Assembly: GCA_004154925.1 (NCBI GenBank)
Contig: QJNS01000182.1
Coordinates: 62,001-126,000 of the forward strand
From: Monosporascus cannonballus
Lineage: Eukaryota; Ascomycota; Sordariomycetes; Xylariales
Length of the DNA: 64,000 bases
Direction of reading: 5' to 3'
Both the position numbers and the translations under genes were made by a program. The notes beneath the pieces are model-generated. The model was not told the origin of the DNA. It was given only the letters and a program-made list of their open reading frames with translations, and did not search any database. This document shows, in pieces, positions 48,800-59,537 of the stretch (position 1 is the first letter of the stretch; every line of letters begins with the position of its first letter).

Positions 48800-48980
48800 T
48801 GCCGTGAACCACTATAAGGCTTATATATAAACGTTAATTTAATTCGATGACTTAAACAAGGTTATAGCATATAATTAGGAATAATGTATTTATAATGAAT
48901 GTTGCCTTTTATATAGCAAGCCAAGTGCCATTATCGCGAATGGACATATAAAATGGGTGGGGATAAATATACCCCATCGC
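48800..48980. other. Small AT-rich patch between HMG remnants
   Basis: AT-rich sequence inside the balanced island, without a gene. It may be a short transposon scar that split the HMG units. Confidence 0.4.
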
Positions 48981-48999
48981 CGTTATATCTCAGGGTGTA

Positions 49000-50010
49000 A
49001 TAGCCTCAGCCCCATATTAATGGATGCCTCGGCAATCTGAGGTAAAGGACTGATAGTCTGAGATGCTGGATGCGATGTCACCTCCCATACTGTCTCTACC
49101 AGGCCCCATGATCCAGCCCGACACCAGTAGCACCAACATTACTCCGAGCGCCGCCATTGCCCGAAGCAGCGACATCGGTATTGCCCGGAGCACCGACATG
49201 GAGATCGGTCCCTGAGCAGTCGAGCCTATGGCATTTTGAATAGACATACTTGTTTTTTGCCTACTTCTCTTAATCTCAGCCGGACGCCTGGGCTGAAACT
49301 TGTAATTTGGGTCGTCGCGTTTGCGCTGACGCTTGGCACCTTCCGCTAAGTTCTCCTAGTGCTCCCTTTCCTCATCCCCAGGGGTATGCCATTTGTTCTT
49401 TATCTTTGGAGCCGCAGGGTTGAAGTTAGAGCGCTATTACATATAAGGCATGAGGCCATCTACTCACATATAGCGCCCTAGTGGAGACCGGGAGGCTGCT
49501 CTCTGGCCGCCGCTTACACTGAACTGTGGTACAATATCCAGCAGTTGGGAGTCCGCCGAACCGGATTTTGGTTCCCTAGTCTTCCTCTTTTGGCGCTTCG
49601 TGCTGCCAGTGGTCCCGTTGCCTTCCCCTTCCCTTTCCTTCCGTCCCCGTCGTCCTTGTCAGGCTTGGTTGCGGGCAGCTAGTCGAACGACTTGCCCTCA
49701 AAGCCGTCCCAGAGGTCCGTCGCCAAGCTTGGCTACTGTCCCATGTTATTGAGCATGTTCTCCTGATAATTGTGTTGGTCTTGTGAGGTGTGTCCCCAGG
49801 ACCTGGGAAGCTGGCTGTGAGCTCAGTGTCGAGACCCGGGTCAATGTTGAAGGTTCCACGGCCGAATTCCATGTTCGACATCATAGGGGGAGTGTCATCC
49901 GCCGTGGTCTCTCCAATGGGTAATTGTTCAGTGGCCCAATGTCCTCCACGATTGGACACTGTCATCTGTGTTCGCAGGCTGGAGAGTCTCGCTAGCTGTA
50001 GTCATATATG
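49000..50010 (-). pseudogene. HMG-box gene remnant, right unit(s)
   Basis: On the minus strand: MTTASETLQPANTDDSV (50006), then SNRGGHWATEQLPIGET, NMEFGRGTFNIDPGLDTEL, QDQHNYQENMLNNMGQ-stop and DLWDGFEGKSFD. A basic exon follows (GSTKRQKRKTREPKSGS, ending RYM at about 49467). Then comes a 64-nt intron (GTGAGT, branch CTCTAAC, acceptor AAAG). After it lies the HMG-box C-terminal half: NKWHTPGDEEREH-stop-ENLA, AKRQRKRDDPNYKFQPRRP (about 49400-49262), and a Gly/Ala-rich tail. The stop after EREH is TAG where HMG boxes carry Trp. The first part is homologous to the end of the left unit, so this may be the tail of one gene followed by the HMG box of the next. Confidence 0.55.
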
Positions 50011-50080
50011 AATTACCATCATACGAAAAGTGTTATGGCTGCACCATACCATCACGCCACCAGGGTAAAAGATCGGTGGA

Positions 50081-50218
50081 ATGATCGCAATTGTGGCAAT
50101 CATCCTGGTGCTTACAGCTGTCTATATGTACTCGTACATGTTGGAAGACATTACGGGTGACCAGGCCGTAACAAAAAGCTCATATACTTTTGTCACAGTT
50201 AAGCTGATCGGTAAATAA
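50081..50218 (+). CDS. Possible 45-residue single-membrane-helix peptide
   Basis: ATG at 50081 opens a 45-codon frame: a hydrophobic helix (MIAIVAIILVLTAVYMYSYM) followed by a polar tail, ending at TAA 50216-50218. The last nine codons lie inside the right inverted-repeat copy. No homologue is recognised; it may be chance or the remnant of a larger gene, since an in-frame stop lies just upstream. Confidence 0.25.
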   Translation: MIAIVAIILVLTAVYMYSYMLEDITGDQAVTKSSYTFVTVKLIGK

Positions 50219-50372
50219 GGTAACATAGAGTGTGAGAAGTGATAATTGTCTTGCTAGAATTGAGCTTTAGCGAACGGTAGCTAGGAAACTTTATAGATAC
50301 TGTGGGCGCGCCGGAATAAGGATTTTCCGTGGTGCTAGGAGTTTAATAACTAACATAGATACCCTTATTCCA
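50191..50372 (+). repeat. Right copy of the 182-bp inverted repeat (orphan hydrolase promoter)
   Basis: Reverse complement of 38927-39108, same length, 22 mismatches counted by eye. About 14 of these are C-to-T or G-to-A in this copy. It keeps the GGCGCGCC palindrome but the TATA-like box is changed. It points rightwards and ends where AT-rich DNA begins, so the coding region it would have driven is missing. Confidence 0.85.
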
Positions 50373-51427
50373 TAATATACCTCCCAAATAAAAGGAAAGT
50401 ATTTTTTTTAAATTTGCTTATTATAATTTTTATAATCGTAATAATAAAAAATGACGTAATTAATTAATTTAATTAATAAAAAACCGTACATATATTAAGT
50501 ATACGTAGAAAAGTTATTATTATATTTTTTAATTATCGCGATAATAAACATTATAATAAAAAGTTTACGTTTTACGTTTTGTGTATTTATTTTTCTGTTA
50601 ATTTTATATATTTAAAATTTCATTTTAATTTATATAATAAAAATATAAATATCTTATATGGAAAACATAATTATGATATTAACGTTTATTACAACATTGT
50701 TCTTATTATTATTATTACTAAGTTTTTATCCGTATTTTATATATATTATAAATTATTAACAATACTAATAATATTATAAACATATTTTGCATTTAAATAA
50801 TTTTACGTTAATTTATTAATAATAATCGTAATAAAATATTTCGTTACGTTTTTACCGCGTAATTTACGGCCGTTATCTGCGTTTATAAAGCGCATCGCGC
50901 GTATATTAACGCCGTTGCTGCAGCTGCCGACGTTAACGCCGCCGTAACAACCGCCGTAATCGCGTTCGTACCTGCCTTTGCGCTCGTTACGTCCGCGCCC
51001 GCGCCCGTTCTTATTACGCCTATACCTCCCGTACCGCCCGTACCTGATATCCCGATAACTAACCGTTAACGTACGCGTCCGGCACGTGGCGTACGTTGTG
51101 CCAAGTTTTATCTAGAATACTTACATTCCGCGCTTACGGGCAAAAATATTAACGAATACTTCGATATTACTGTAAGTAATCGTTATTAACGTTATGTTTC
51201 GAAATGTAATTATATTTCGATATACGTATTTTTTTAGTTTGTAAATCTTTTTTATTATCCGTTAATTATCTTTCTTTTTATTTAATTATTTGCCGTACAT
51301 TTAATAATAGCTTTTATAATTAATATTAATTCCATTATAAATTTCATTTTATTTATAGTATTTTATTTATATATATTGAAAAGAAATTTATTATATAATA
51401 AGAAACCTGCCGTTTATATGCGATTAT
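50373..51427 (+). pseudogene. AT-rich flank with a CpG-rich Ala/Pro-rich exon relic (50864-51171)
   Basis: Most of this stretch is AT-rich relic. At 50864-51171 a plus frame of about 100 codons has a single stop (TAA after NR). It reads KAHRAYINAVAAAADVNAAV, then a Pro/Ala-rich part (SAPAPVLITPIPPVPPVPDI), then RGVRCAKFYLEYLHSALTGK, and ends at a consensus donor GTAAGT (51172). No family recognised. C/G there is mostly in CpG, as expected for a coding region that has lost its CpA sites. Confidence 0.4.
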
Positions 51428-53774
51428 TATAAGATAATAGACAGCTATGACCTGGGGTAAGGTGATCTCCGACCAGTTATAGAACGTATTCAAAGAAGTA
51501 AATGTATTAGGTTACTTTTATCTAGCGTTTCCCATTAGCTGCCAAATGGTAAATTTATATTAGTAAGTAGGTCGATAACTGATCGATAGCTAATCTGTTA
51601 TCAGCCTTATCCATGTAAGGGCTATATTCTTATAATTATTTTCTTTTCTTAAGCTATAAATCCTTAATAGCATAATTATTAATTTAATATAACGCGTTTC
51701 TCAAATCTGGTTGCATATGTTTGCCGATAATTCTCCGTTATAAGTATATAAGTTATATTATGTTATAAATAATTGCCTTAATAATTAATACGTACCACAT
51801 TACGTAAATAATTATATTCCGTCCGGTTTCCTATTATAATCCGTTTTTTAATTTTATTTTAGTTAATTTTTCTTTTTTTTCTTTTTGCATTTATATTTCT
51901 ATTCCTTTTATAAATGCGTTTCGTTTGGTTTTCCGTTTTTCTTTATTCTTACTTTGTTTTCTCCGTTTATTCTGCGTATAATTTCCGTTCGCTATTTTTT
52001 TTTCGTCAAAAGTTTTAAAAAAAGTAATACTTTAATATTAATAATAATTAGGATTTTTTTAAACGTTATCCCCTTAACGTTAACAGTAAAATAAATATTA
52101 ATCGCATTACGAATAGTAATAAGCCATATTATGTTTACGTAATATAACGTTATTTTAATTACTATACGGTTTACGTTTAAATTCCGGGCGCCTTAAATTA
52201 CGTCGTAATTAATTATTATTATAAATTCTTTCGTGCGGTAAATAATTATTCATAATATTATTAATATTACCGTTTAATTTCGGTTTAAATTCCGATCGTC
52301 CTTAAGGATACCGCCTAAACGGTTTTTTAATTCGGCACCGATAATTAGGAGTTAATCGACAAATTCGAAAAAGTTCGTATTACGGGTATTTAATACGAAC
52401 GTTCCGACATAATTGCGGTCGGTCGTCGACTCGACGTCTTTTACGAAGCCGAATTCGCCCTTAAGGTAATTATCATTAAGGAATATCGTTTCCTTAATAT
52501 ATCGAAAATTAATTTCCGATCGTCCGTTATAGCTGCGGAAATCCAGTTTTAACGCCGTTTTATAAGTTTGTAAATTTAAATTCTTTTTATAAATATTACC
52601 AACTTTTTCTGATTATTCCGCAATTAATTTCCAATTAGGCGTAATTTTAGGATATTCCCATAAATAAGGTAATTTTCGAAAACCGTTATACCGTTATATT
52701 CTTTACTTACGAATATTTTCCATCCGCTTTTTAACGTTTCGACGAAATTTTAATATTTATTAATAATTATAATTAAAATATGGTTTTACCTGGCAAAACT
52801 ATTATTAAACTTAAATACATTAAGCATTTTAAGGATGGCGCCCTATTTCCAATTAATAACAAATTGTATTGCGGTTATTTAGGCCTTATTTTTCGTAAAA
52901 AATAAAACGTTTTTAAATTTTTTTCGGATTTTACATTTAATAAATATAATAAACGTACCCGCTTTTTGCCATCGTATATTTTCCGATCGTTTTTCGTTAT
53001 TCTTATATTAATTTCCTTAATATACCCATTAAAAATTAATCAACGTAAAGCTTAATAATTAAATGCGAAATTTTGTTTTCGAAATAAAAGTTCGGCTTTT
53101 TTTATATCGCTTATCAGTTTCTAACCAATATATAATAAAGTATTTTTCGCTAAAAGTTTAAAAGTAATTATATAATTAAGTAATACTTTAAGGCTCATAT
53201 TTTAATTTTAATTAAAACTTTTTTTATAATTTTGTAATTATTAGACAAATAATTTCCGATCGGATTATTAGTATTTTACAATTTTTAATCGTCTTATTTT
53301 TATATATATATTTATTTTTTTCGTAATATTATAATATCTTAGATATATATTCAAATCATTTTCGAAACTTTTACTTATTATATTTAGTGAGTTAGTTTTT
53401 TTTAATTAAATATTTGTATTATTCCCGATCATCTCGGTAACAGACGATATTCTTTATTACTTATTTTTCCTATTCCTTTATTAGGTCCCATAACGTTATC
53501 TGGATATCGCCCAGTTTTCGGTTATATTACGGTTTTAATAGAAATACCGAAAATTTATTATATATCTGTTAATATTTAATAAAAAGGATTACTTATCTAT
53601 TTGAAAACTTACTTATTTTTTAGTCCTAATTCAGATATAAATAAATATAAACCTTTTGTTTTTAAGTTTAAATATTTAATTAATAAATTTATTTATTAAT
53701 TTAATTAAAATTCTATTGGCGTATAACGTTAATCATAATATTTTTTCTCGGCTATCGTTATTCTTTTCTCATAT
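51428..53774 (-). mobile_element. Gypsy-2 element, 3' part, truncated by Copia insertion
   Basis: A 3' LTR (51428-51634, 207 bp, one mutated 22-bp unit), followed by internal sequence collinear with 26587-28720 of the full-length Gypsy-2, both on the minus strand. The alignment stops at 53774, one base before the Copia LTR. Heavily mutated. Confidence 0.85.
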
Positions 53775-53937
53775 TGTCGGCAGTTGGGTGCTTCAGATGC
53801 ACACGGCTGGCGCCTTGAAGCAGTGCTTTGCAGCCTGGGACAGCGTTTGTCCAGGGACCACCGTTTATATAAATAGGATATGTATGTAAAGGCGGTACGC
53901 CCCAGACTTTTTCAATCTTTCCTAACATAAATTATCA
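53775..53937 (+). repeat. Copia 5' LTR, 163 bp, almost unmutated
   Basis: Starts TGTCGGCAGTTGGG, ends CCTAACA, and holds a TATATAAATAGG box near the middle. Balanced composition in contrast to the rest of the element. No 3' LTR in the window. Confidence 0.8.
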
Positions 53938-56900
53938 AATTATTATTAATTTCTTATATTTATTTATTATAACTATTAATATAGTAATATTTTCTGGTTT
54001 TTGGTAATCGTAATACGTTAAATAAAATAATTATTTGCAGGTTACGTTAATAAAAAAAATTAAAAATTTAAAAGAAAATTATTAAATTAACAATTCGAAA
54101 AAAGGTTATGTAACAATTAATAATAATAAGTAAAATCCTTATTATACAGGGTAACGTACCCGATTTTTTTCTTTTCTTTTAACGAAAAATTTCCGGCAAT
54201 TAAAAAAAAATAAAACTTTAATAAAGGTAAAACGGAAAAATAAAACTGCATATTAAATATGGCAATAAGAAAAAAATTTGTTTTCGGGGCGTTTTTAAAA
54301 AAACATTATATTGCCTTAATTTAATAACAATTAAGAAAAAAATAATATAAAACCTTTATTTAAAAATGGTAGCCCAAAAATAATTTAAATAAATTTTATA
54401 CGTTTTTCGATATTAATATTAATAAGATTAAATAAAATATTAAAATGCGGAAAAATATATACTAATATGTGAAGGTTAAAATAAAGAAATTAAGACTTTA
54501 AAATACGAAAAATATTAATATTATAAAATAAATAAATAACGTTATAAAACTATTATTAAATATGCTTTAGTTCGGAAGTAATTTCTAGTTATAAAAAACC
54601 GGAACGTTATTATTTCCGTTCCGATTGAAAAAATCGCAAAGTTCGAATGGTCTACCAAAAGCGTTATAAAACATTAAGCCTATTAGATCAAATAGCTTAA
54701 AGAAAGTGTTTATCGCAATAAAAAAGCGACATAAAAAATTTAACCCCTTAAAAAAAAGCGAAACGTAACCGAAAAGATAATTTATTAAAAAATTAAATAC
54801 CTTAAAAAATAAAAAAACGCTAAAAAAGAATTACTTAAAAATAAAGGTATAATACGTAATAATTTCGATAATTTAAATAATTTATTATTATTTTTTTCGG
54901 ATTCGTTTAAAGGTTTTTCGAAATAACGAAAACGTTATAACGGTTCCCTTAATAACTTGAATAGCTTTAGCAAATTAGGTGTTACCTTAAAGGATAAAAA
55001 GAAAAATTCCAAAAGGTTTAATAATGGAAATAAAGCGAAATTACGTTAAAAATATTTCGATTTTATTTTGGATAAAGAAAATTATTTATTAAGGTTAATT
55101 ACTTAATAGCTTTAAAATAACGTTTTTATTTTAACCTCTAAAAAATTAATTATGAGGACGGAATAAAATTAAAGTAATTAAATTAATTATGCTTTATAAT
55201 AGCTATTACCAAAATTTGCAAAAAGGCGTTTTTAAAGTTAATTATAAATATTAAAAAAGGCACGAAAATTTTAAGGATTTTTAGAAAGATTTACGTTACC
55301 ATAAGTAAGACTAAGTAAAAGTCCCTTTAGAAAAAATTTAGCAAAGTTATTTACGATAAAAAAACCTAATATAATTTATTATTAAATTTTAAAATATTTT
55401 TTGCGAAATAAAAGGGTATGACATATATTTGGGATCGGAAAAATAAATTATTATATTCTTTATTATTATGAAGAATTAAGCCGGCAATTAATACAAAATT
55501 ATTTAATCGGTATTCAGGAAAACGGATTGTTCTTTCCAGTAATTAATTAATAATTTTAATAATAAATTTTATAATCGTATTAATAATTAAAAAAACGGGA
55601 AGGTTTATATTGCTTAAAAAAGTAAAGGCAAAGGTAATAATAATTCCAAACATAAAAAGTTTACATAAAATAAAAATAAAGAGCCTTTTTGTTTTAATTA
55701 TGGAAAATATGGCCATATGGCGAAGGATTACCTTAAACCGCAAAAGGAGCGGAAAAATAATAAGGAAAAAAATGTATAAATAATATTAAAATAATAATAA
55801 CGGCCAAAATAATAATAATAATAATTTTTGTAATACCTGTAATAGCAGTTAAAATAAAAAATAATTTATCTTTAAAAGTTTTAAGAACTTATACCGGTTA
55901 AACGGAAACATTTTTAATATTTACGTTAAAAAATAATAATTTCACAACCTTATATAATAATATAACAAAATGGTATAATAAAGATTTTAAGGGGTTATAA
56001 TAAGTAAAAACTCTAAGTTAAAAGTAATTAAAAGCCTTAAGTTTTAAGCGGTTAAATGCATTAAATTCTAAATAATCAATTGTCCTAAAATAATTAAAAC
56101 GATAGTTATAAATAGCGCCATATTTTTGTACGTATATTTTTCTATAGAGAATAACCGAGATAAATTATTTTGAGATTTGAGAACAAATGTTAATATTATG
56201 AATAATATCGACGACTTTGAGAAAAACATTATATTAAATATCAAGTCCAAAAGAATTCAAATTATAATAAAAGGCAGATTAATAACTGTTATCTTTATCG
56301 GTATTATTAAGTAATCTTTAAAAGGCCTTATTGAAAAAATAACGAAATTACAATAAAATATACGTTATATATTAAGAATCTTTTACCAAAAATATTTTGC
56401 GGGAAAATATTTTATAAACGAAAAAGTTACTTAAATTATAACGCCTTAATCAGTCTTAATAGGACCTAGTTAATAATAATTAACGTTTTTTGGAAACATT
56501 TTTTTATAGCTTTATAGGAAGTTGGAATTTATTGTTAAGGTTTTAATAATAAACGAAAACGATTAATAGGGATATGCGCTAAAAAAGGTATTTAATAAGG
56601 AAAATAACGGTAACTTAATTAATAACTTAAAAAAGGCCTTTATAGAAATTTTAAAAACGGAAAGATTTTTATAACGGATGATTTTATAAATTTTTTTTAA
56701 TACCGTCGCCTTTGTTACCCTAATATTAAATAACTAATTTAAATTATTAAAAAATTTACGAAGATAAATTTGGACGTTAAGAATATGGAAATTATCTTTT
56801 ATATAATTAGTAACAAAACGAAAATACGGAAAATTACTTCCATAAACGCCTAGAAACGAAAATAATATGTGGGGAAAATTATTTAATATAACGTAAATTT

Positions 56901-57954
56901 AATAAAACCGGTTAATATTAAAAATATAAGCTATTTTAAATTTATTATAAATGATTTATTGCGTTATAAAGACTATTATTCGTTTAAAATTAAATACGAA
57001 ATATAACAATATTTATACATATATATATTATGCAAATATCTAAGTGTTTAAAGGCGTTAAATAAAAGGAAAAAGTATAGATTTTATAGCTTAATAACAGT
57101 AAGGAATTCGATATAATAATTATCGAAACTTTTTACGTTATGGAAAATATTAAATTAAAAATTTTAACTTACATAATTAATATTCAAATAAAATCGCAAA
57201 ACATAATATCTAATTCTTTTAAGACAAAACGGGTACGATTTTCGTACAAATAAAAAAAAATATTTTTAGAATGTTATAATAAAAGGTACAACCGATATAA
57301 TTAATAAAATAAAATAATTAATTATAAAAAATATAATATTAATTAAATATTTTAAAAATGTATTTAACCTTAAACCGAAATAATTATATAAATCGGATAA
57401 TAATTGCCTTTATATCCTTAATAGCAAATATATAGTTTTAATCGATACAAATTACAGAATTAAATTAAAAAAATTAGCAGCCCGGGGAGCAAAAAAATAT
57501 TATTAAAGTATTAAAGGATATATAATTATAAGATTTAATTATTAAAAGGCAATAAATTATCAATAATATTATATATTATTATTTATAAAGATTTAAAAAA
57601 ACAAAATAATTTTTTAATCCGAAAAATATTATTCGGTTATTTCCGCAGCCCGTATAAAAACGTTTAAAATACCGTTAAAAATAAGGTATCGGAATAAAAA
57701 ATAAAGATAATAACGTTATTTTAAAGGACGATATAAATCAGGAAACAAAATAAATAAAGCTCAAAAAGGGGCATCCAAAAAAGATAATCCTTAACCTGTA
57801 TACTTTAAAAACTCTAAACGAAGCCCCGGAGCTTTAGCGCGAATTAAAATTAACTTTAACCCAAAAAGGTAACGAAAAGAATAATTGTAATATATATACC
57901 TTTTATTTCGACTTTGGTAACGACTTTAATAACGAAACTTAAAAATTATTTATA

Positions 57955-58194
57955 ATGGATAACGGTTTAAACCTAAAAAAAGTTATAAGGAACCTAGAAC
58001 GAAAGATAGAGCTTAAAATAATTTTTACGGAGATTAAAAAAAACTTTTTGAACAGAATTTTTAAATTTATACCCCCTGGCGAAAGAACTTACGGATACCT
58101 TATAGATATCAAATGGGTATTAAAAAAGAAATATACGTCTATGGGAAAGCTAAAAAAATACAAGGTTCGTATTAGTATAAAAATATTTACTTAA
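57955..58194 (+). pseudogene. Copia reverse transcriptase start, spared frame
   Basis: A 79-codon open piece of the Copia pol gene ending at a TAA. It holds the conserved RT entry (PPGERTYGY...IKWVLKKKY). It is part of the element, not a host gene. Confidence 0.8.
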
Positions 58195-59121
58195 CGGAAA
58201 GAAATAAATTATTACGAAATTGCAGTTAATATTATAAAAGCTATATATTAAAAATCTTTAATAACGTTAACTGCCGCCTTAAGTTAGTATATATTTTAAA
58301 TCGACTTTATCGCCGCTTACTTAAATGGCAATCTAAAAAAGGACGTTTACATAAAACCTTTTCCCATATTAACGGAATACTTTAATACTTACCTAGAAAA
58401 TAAAGATACTTATTAATTTTCCTTTAAGAAAGTTATTAAATTAATATACTCTTTATACGGCCTAAGATAAACCGGAATTAGTTAATAAAAAATAAGAAAA
58501 ATATTAGCAAAATAAGGATTTTATCTATTAATTTCAGATAACGCAATATACTATAATCCGGAAATAGGAATTATTATTATTTCGTACGTCGATAACTTCC
58601 TGATTTTCAGCCTTAATAAATAACGCTTTTAAAGTATTACCCAAAAAATTACTAAGGACGTACCTATTAAGGATTTAAGTAATACGGATTGGTACCTAAA
58701 TATACGAATTATACGCTTTTTGCTAACTGGAAACGTCGGGCTAAATTAATAATAATATATCGAAAAATTACTATATTTAATAGGTTTAAACGCCATATGG
58801 AAAATACTTACGTTATTTATTAAAGACTATTTAAAGCACATTATATAGTACGACGAAATAATTAATAAAGAAAAAATGCTCGAATACCTTGACTTAATAA
58901 GAAAATTTAATTTTTCTAATTATATTAATAAACCGGATATAACGTTTATAATCTTAACTTAAGCTAGGTTCATAAATAACCTATCGTCGAAATACCGGAA
59001 GTATATTAAGTAATTATTACGATATTTAAACGGTACGGCCGATCTGTTTTTTTGGTATAAGAAGTTAAACGAAAATTACCCGTACCGGAAATATAATAAC
59101 CTGAGGTTGTTTGGAACAATG

Positions 59122-59537
59122 TGTTATGACCTAACGGTCTTGGCTCCTGGAAACGATCGGGATCCTGAAAAGCCGGACCTCGACTCAGCTAAGAGGTTAC
59201 GTAACTGGCTTAAAGAACTCAAAGGCCCTGGTTGGTCAAAAAGGCTTGAGTCAGTTAAGTACCAGAAAAGGCGTAAAGGGGCTTAAGGAAACTTAACTAG
59301 AAAAATGTCGTTAAACCCTGGTAAGCATTTTAAGCCAGAACGAAAATATATACGCTTATTATTTCCAGAATTTAAATAACTTTAGCTTATAATATAATAT
59401 CGTTACTTAAAGTACTGTTGGTATTACGAAACGTAATACGATTATTGTATTTATTATTTAGATTTTTACGATATTTCTATTAATATAAATCCGTATAATT
59501 AAGACTTAATAATTAATTAAACTTTTTAGCGGTTATA
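59122..59537 (+). repeat. 5' LTR of Gypsy-1 copy C with a different U3
   Basis: R/U5 (about 59345-59537) aligns with copy B, but the U3 part (59122-59345) is largely different and has no 35-bp array. Instead it has ACTCAGCTAAG and GAGTCAGTTAAG, a near-inverted pair. U3 keeps balanced composition while R/U5 is AT-rich. Confidence 0.8.

Larger units (their letters stand above)
53775..59121 (+). mobile_element. Copia LTR retrotransposon, 5' LTR to RNase H, cut by Gypsy-1
   Basis: The 5' LTR (53775-53937) is followed by gag with a zinc knuckle FCFNYGKYGHMAKDY (about 55688-55732; two Cys changed to Tyr). Reverse transcriptase entry reads PPGERTYGYLIDIKWVLKKK (about 58072-58130), then YLNGNLKKDVYIKPFP, KLIYSLYGLR and SYVDNFLIFS (58582-58611), the copia YVDD box with the second Asp as Asn. 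RNase H is represented by RYLNGTADL (about 59020-59046). The element then stops abruptly at the LTR of Gypsy-1 copy C. RT downstream in this form identifies Ty1/Copia. Non-functional. Confidence 0.88.

Noticed and set aside
47700..50010. The mating-type locus, because of the HMG boxes
   Set aside because: No APN2- or SLA2-like flanking genes, and two decayed tandem boxes are not the MAT arrangement.
37242..50372. A Starship-type giant transposon carrying cargo genes
   Set aside because: No tyrosine-recombinase captain gene is visible, and the flanking inverted repeat coincides with a host promoter.
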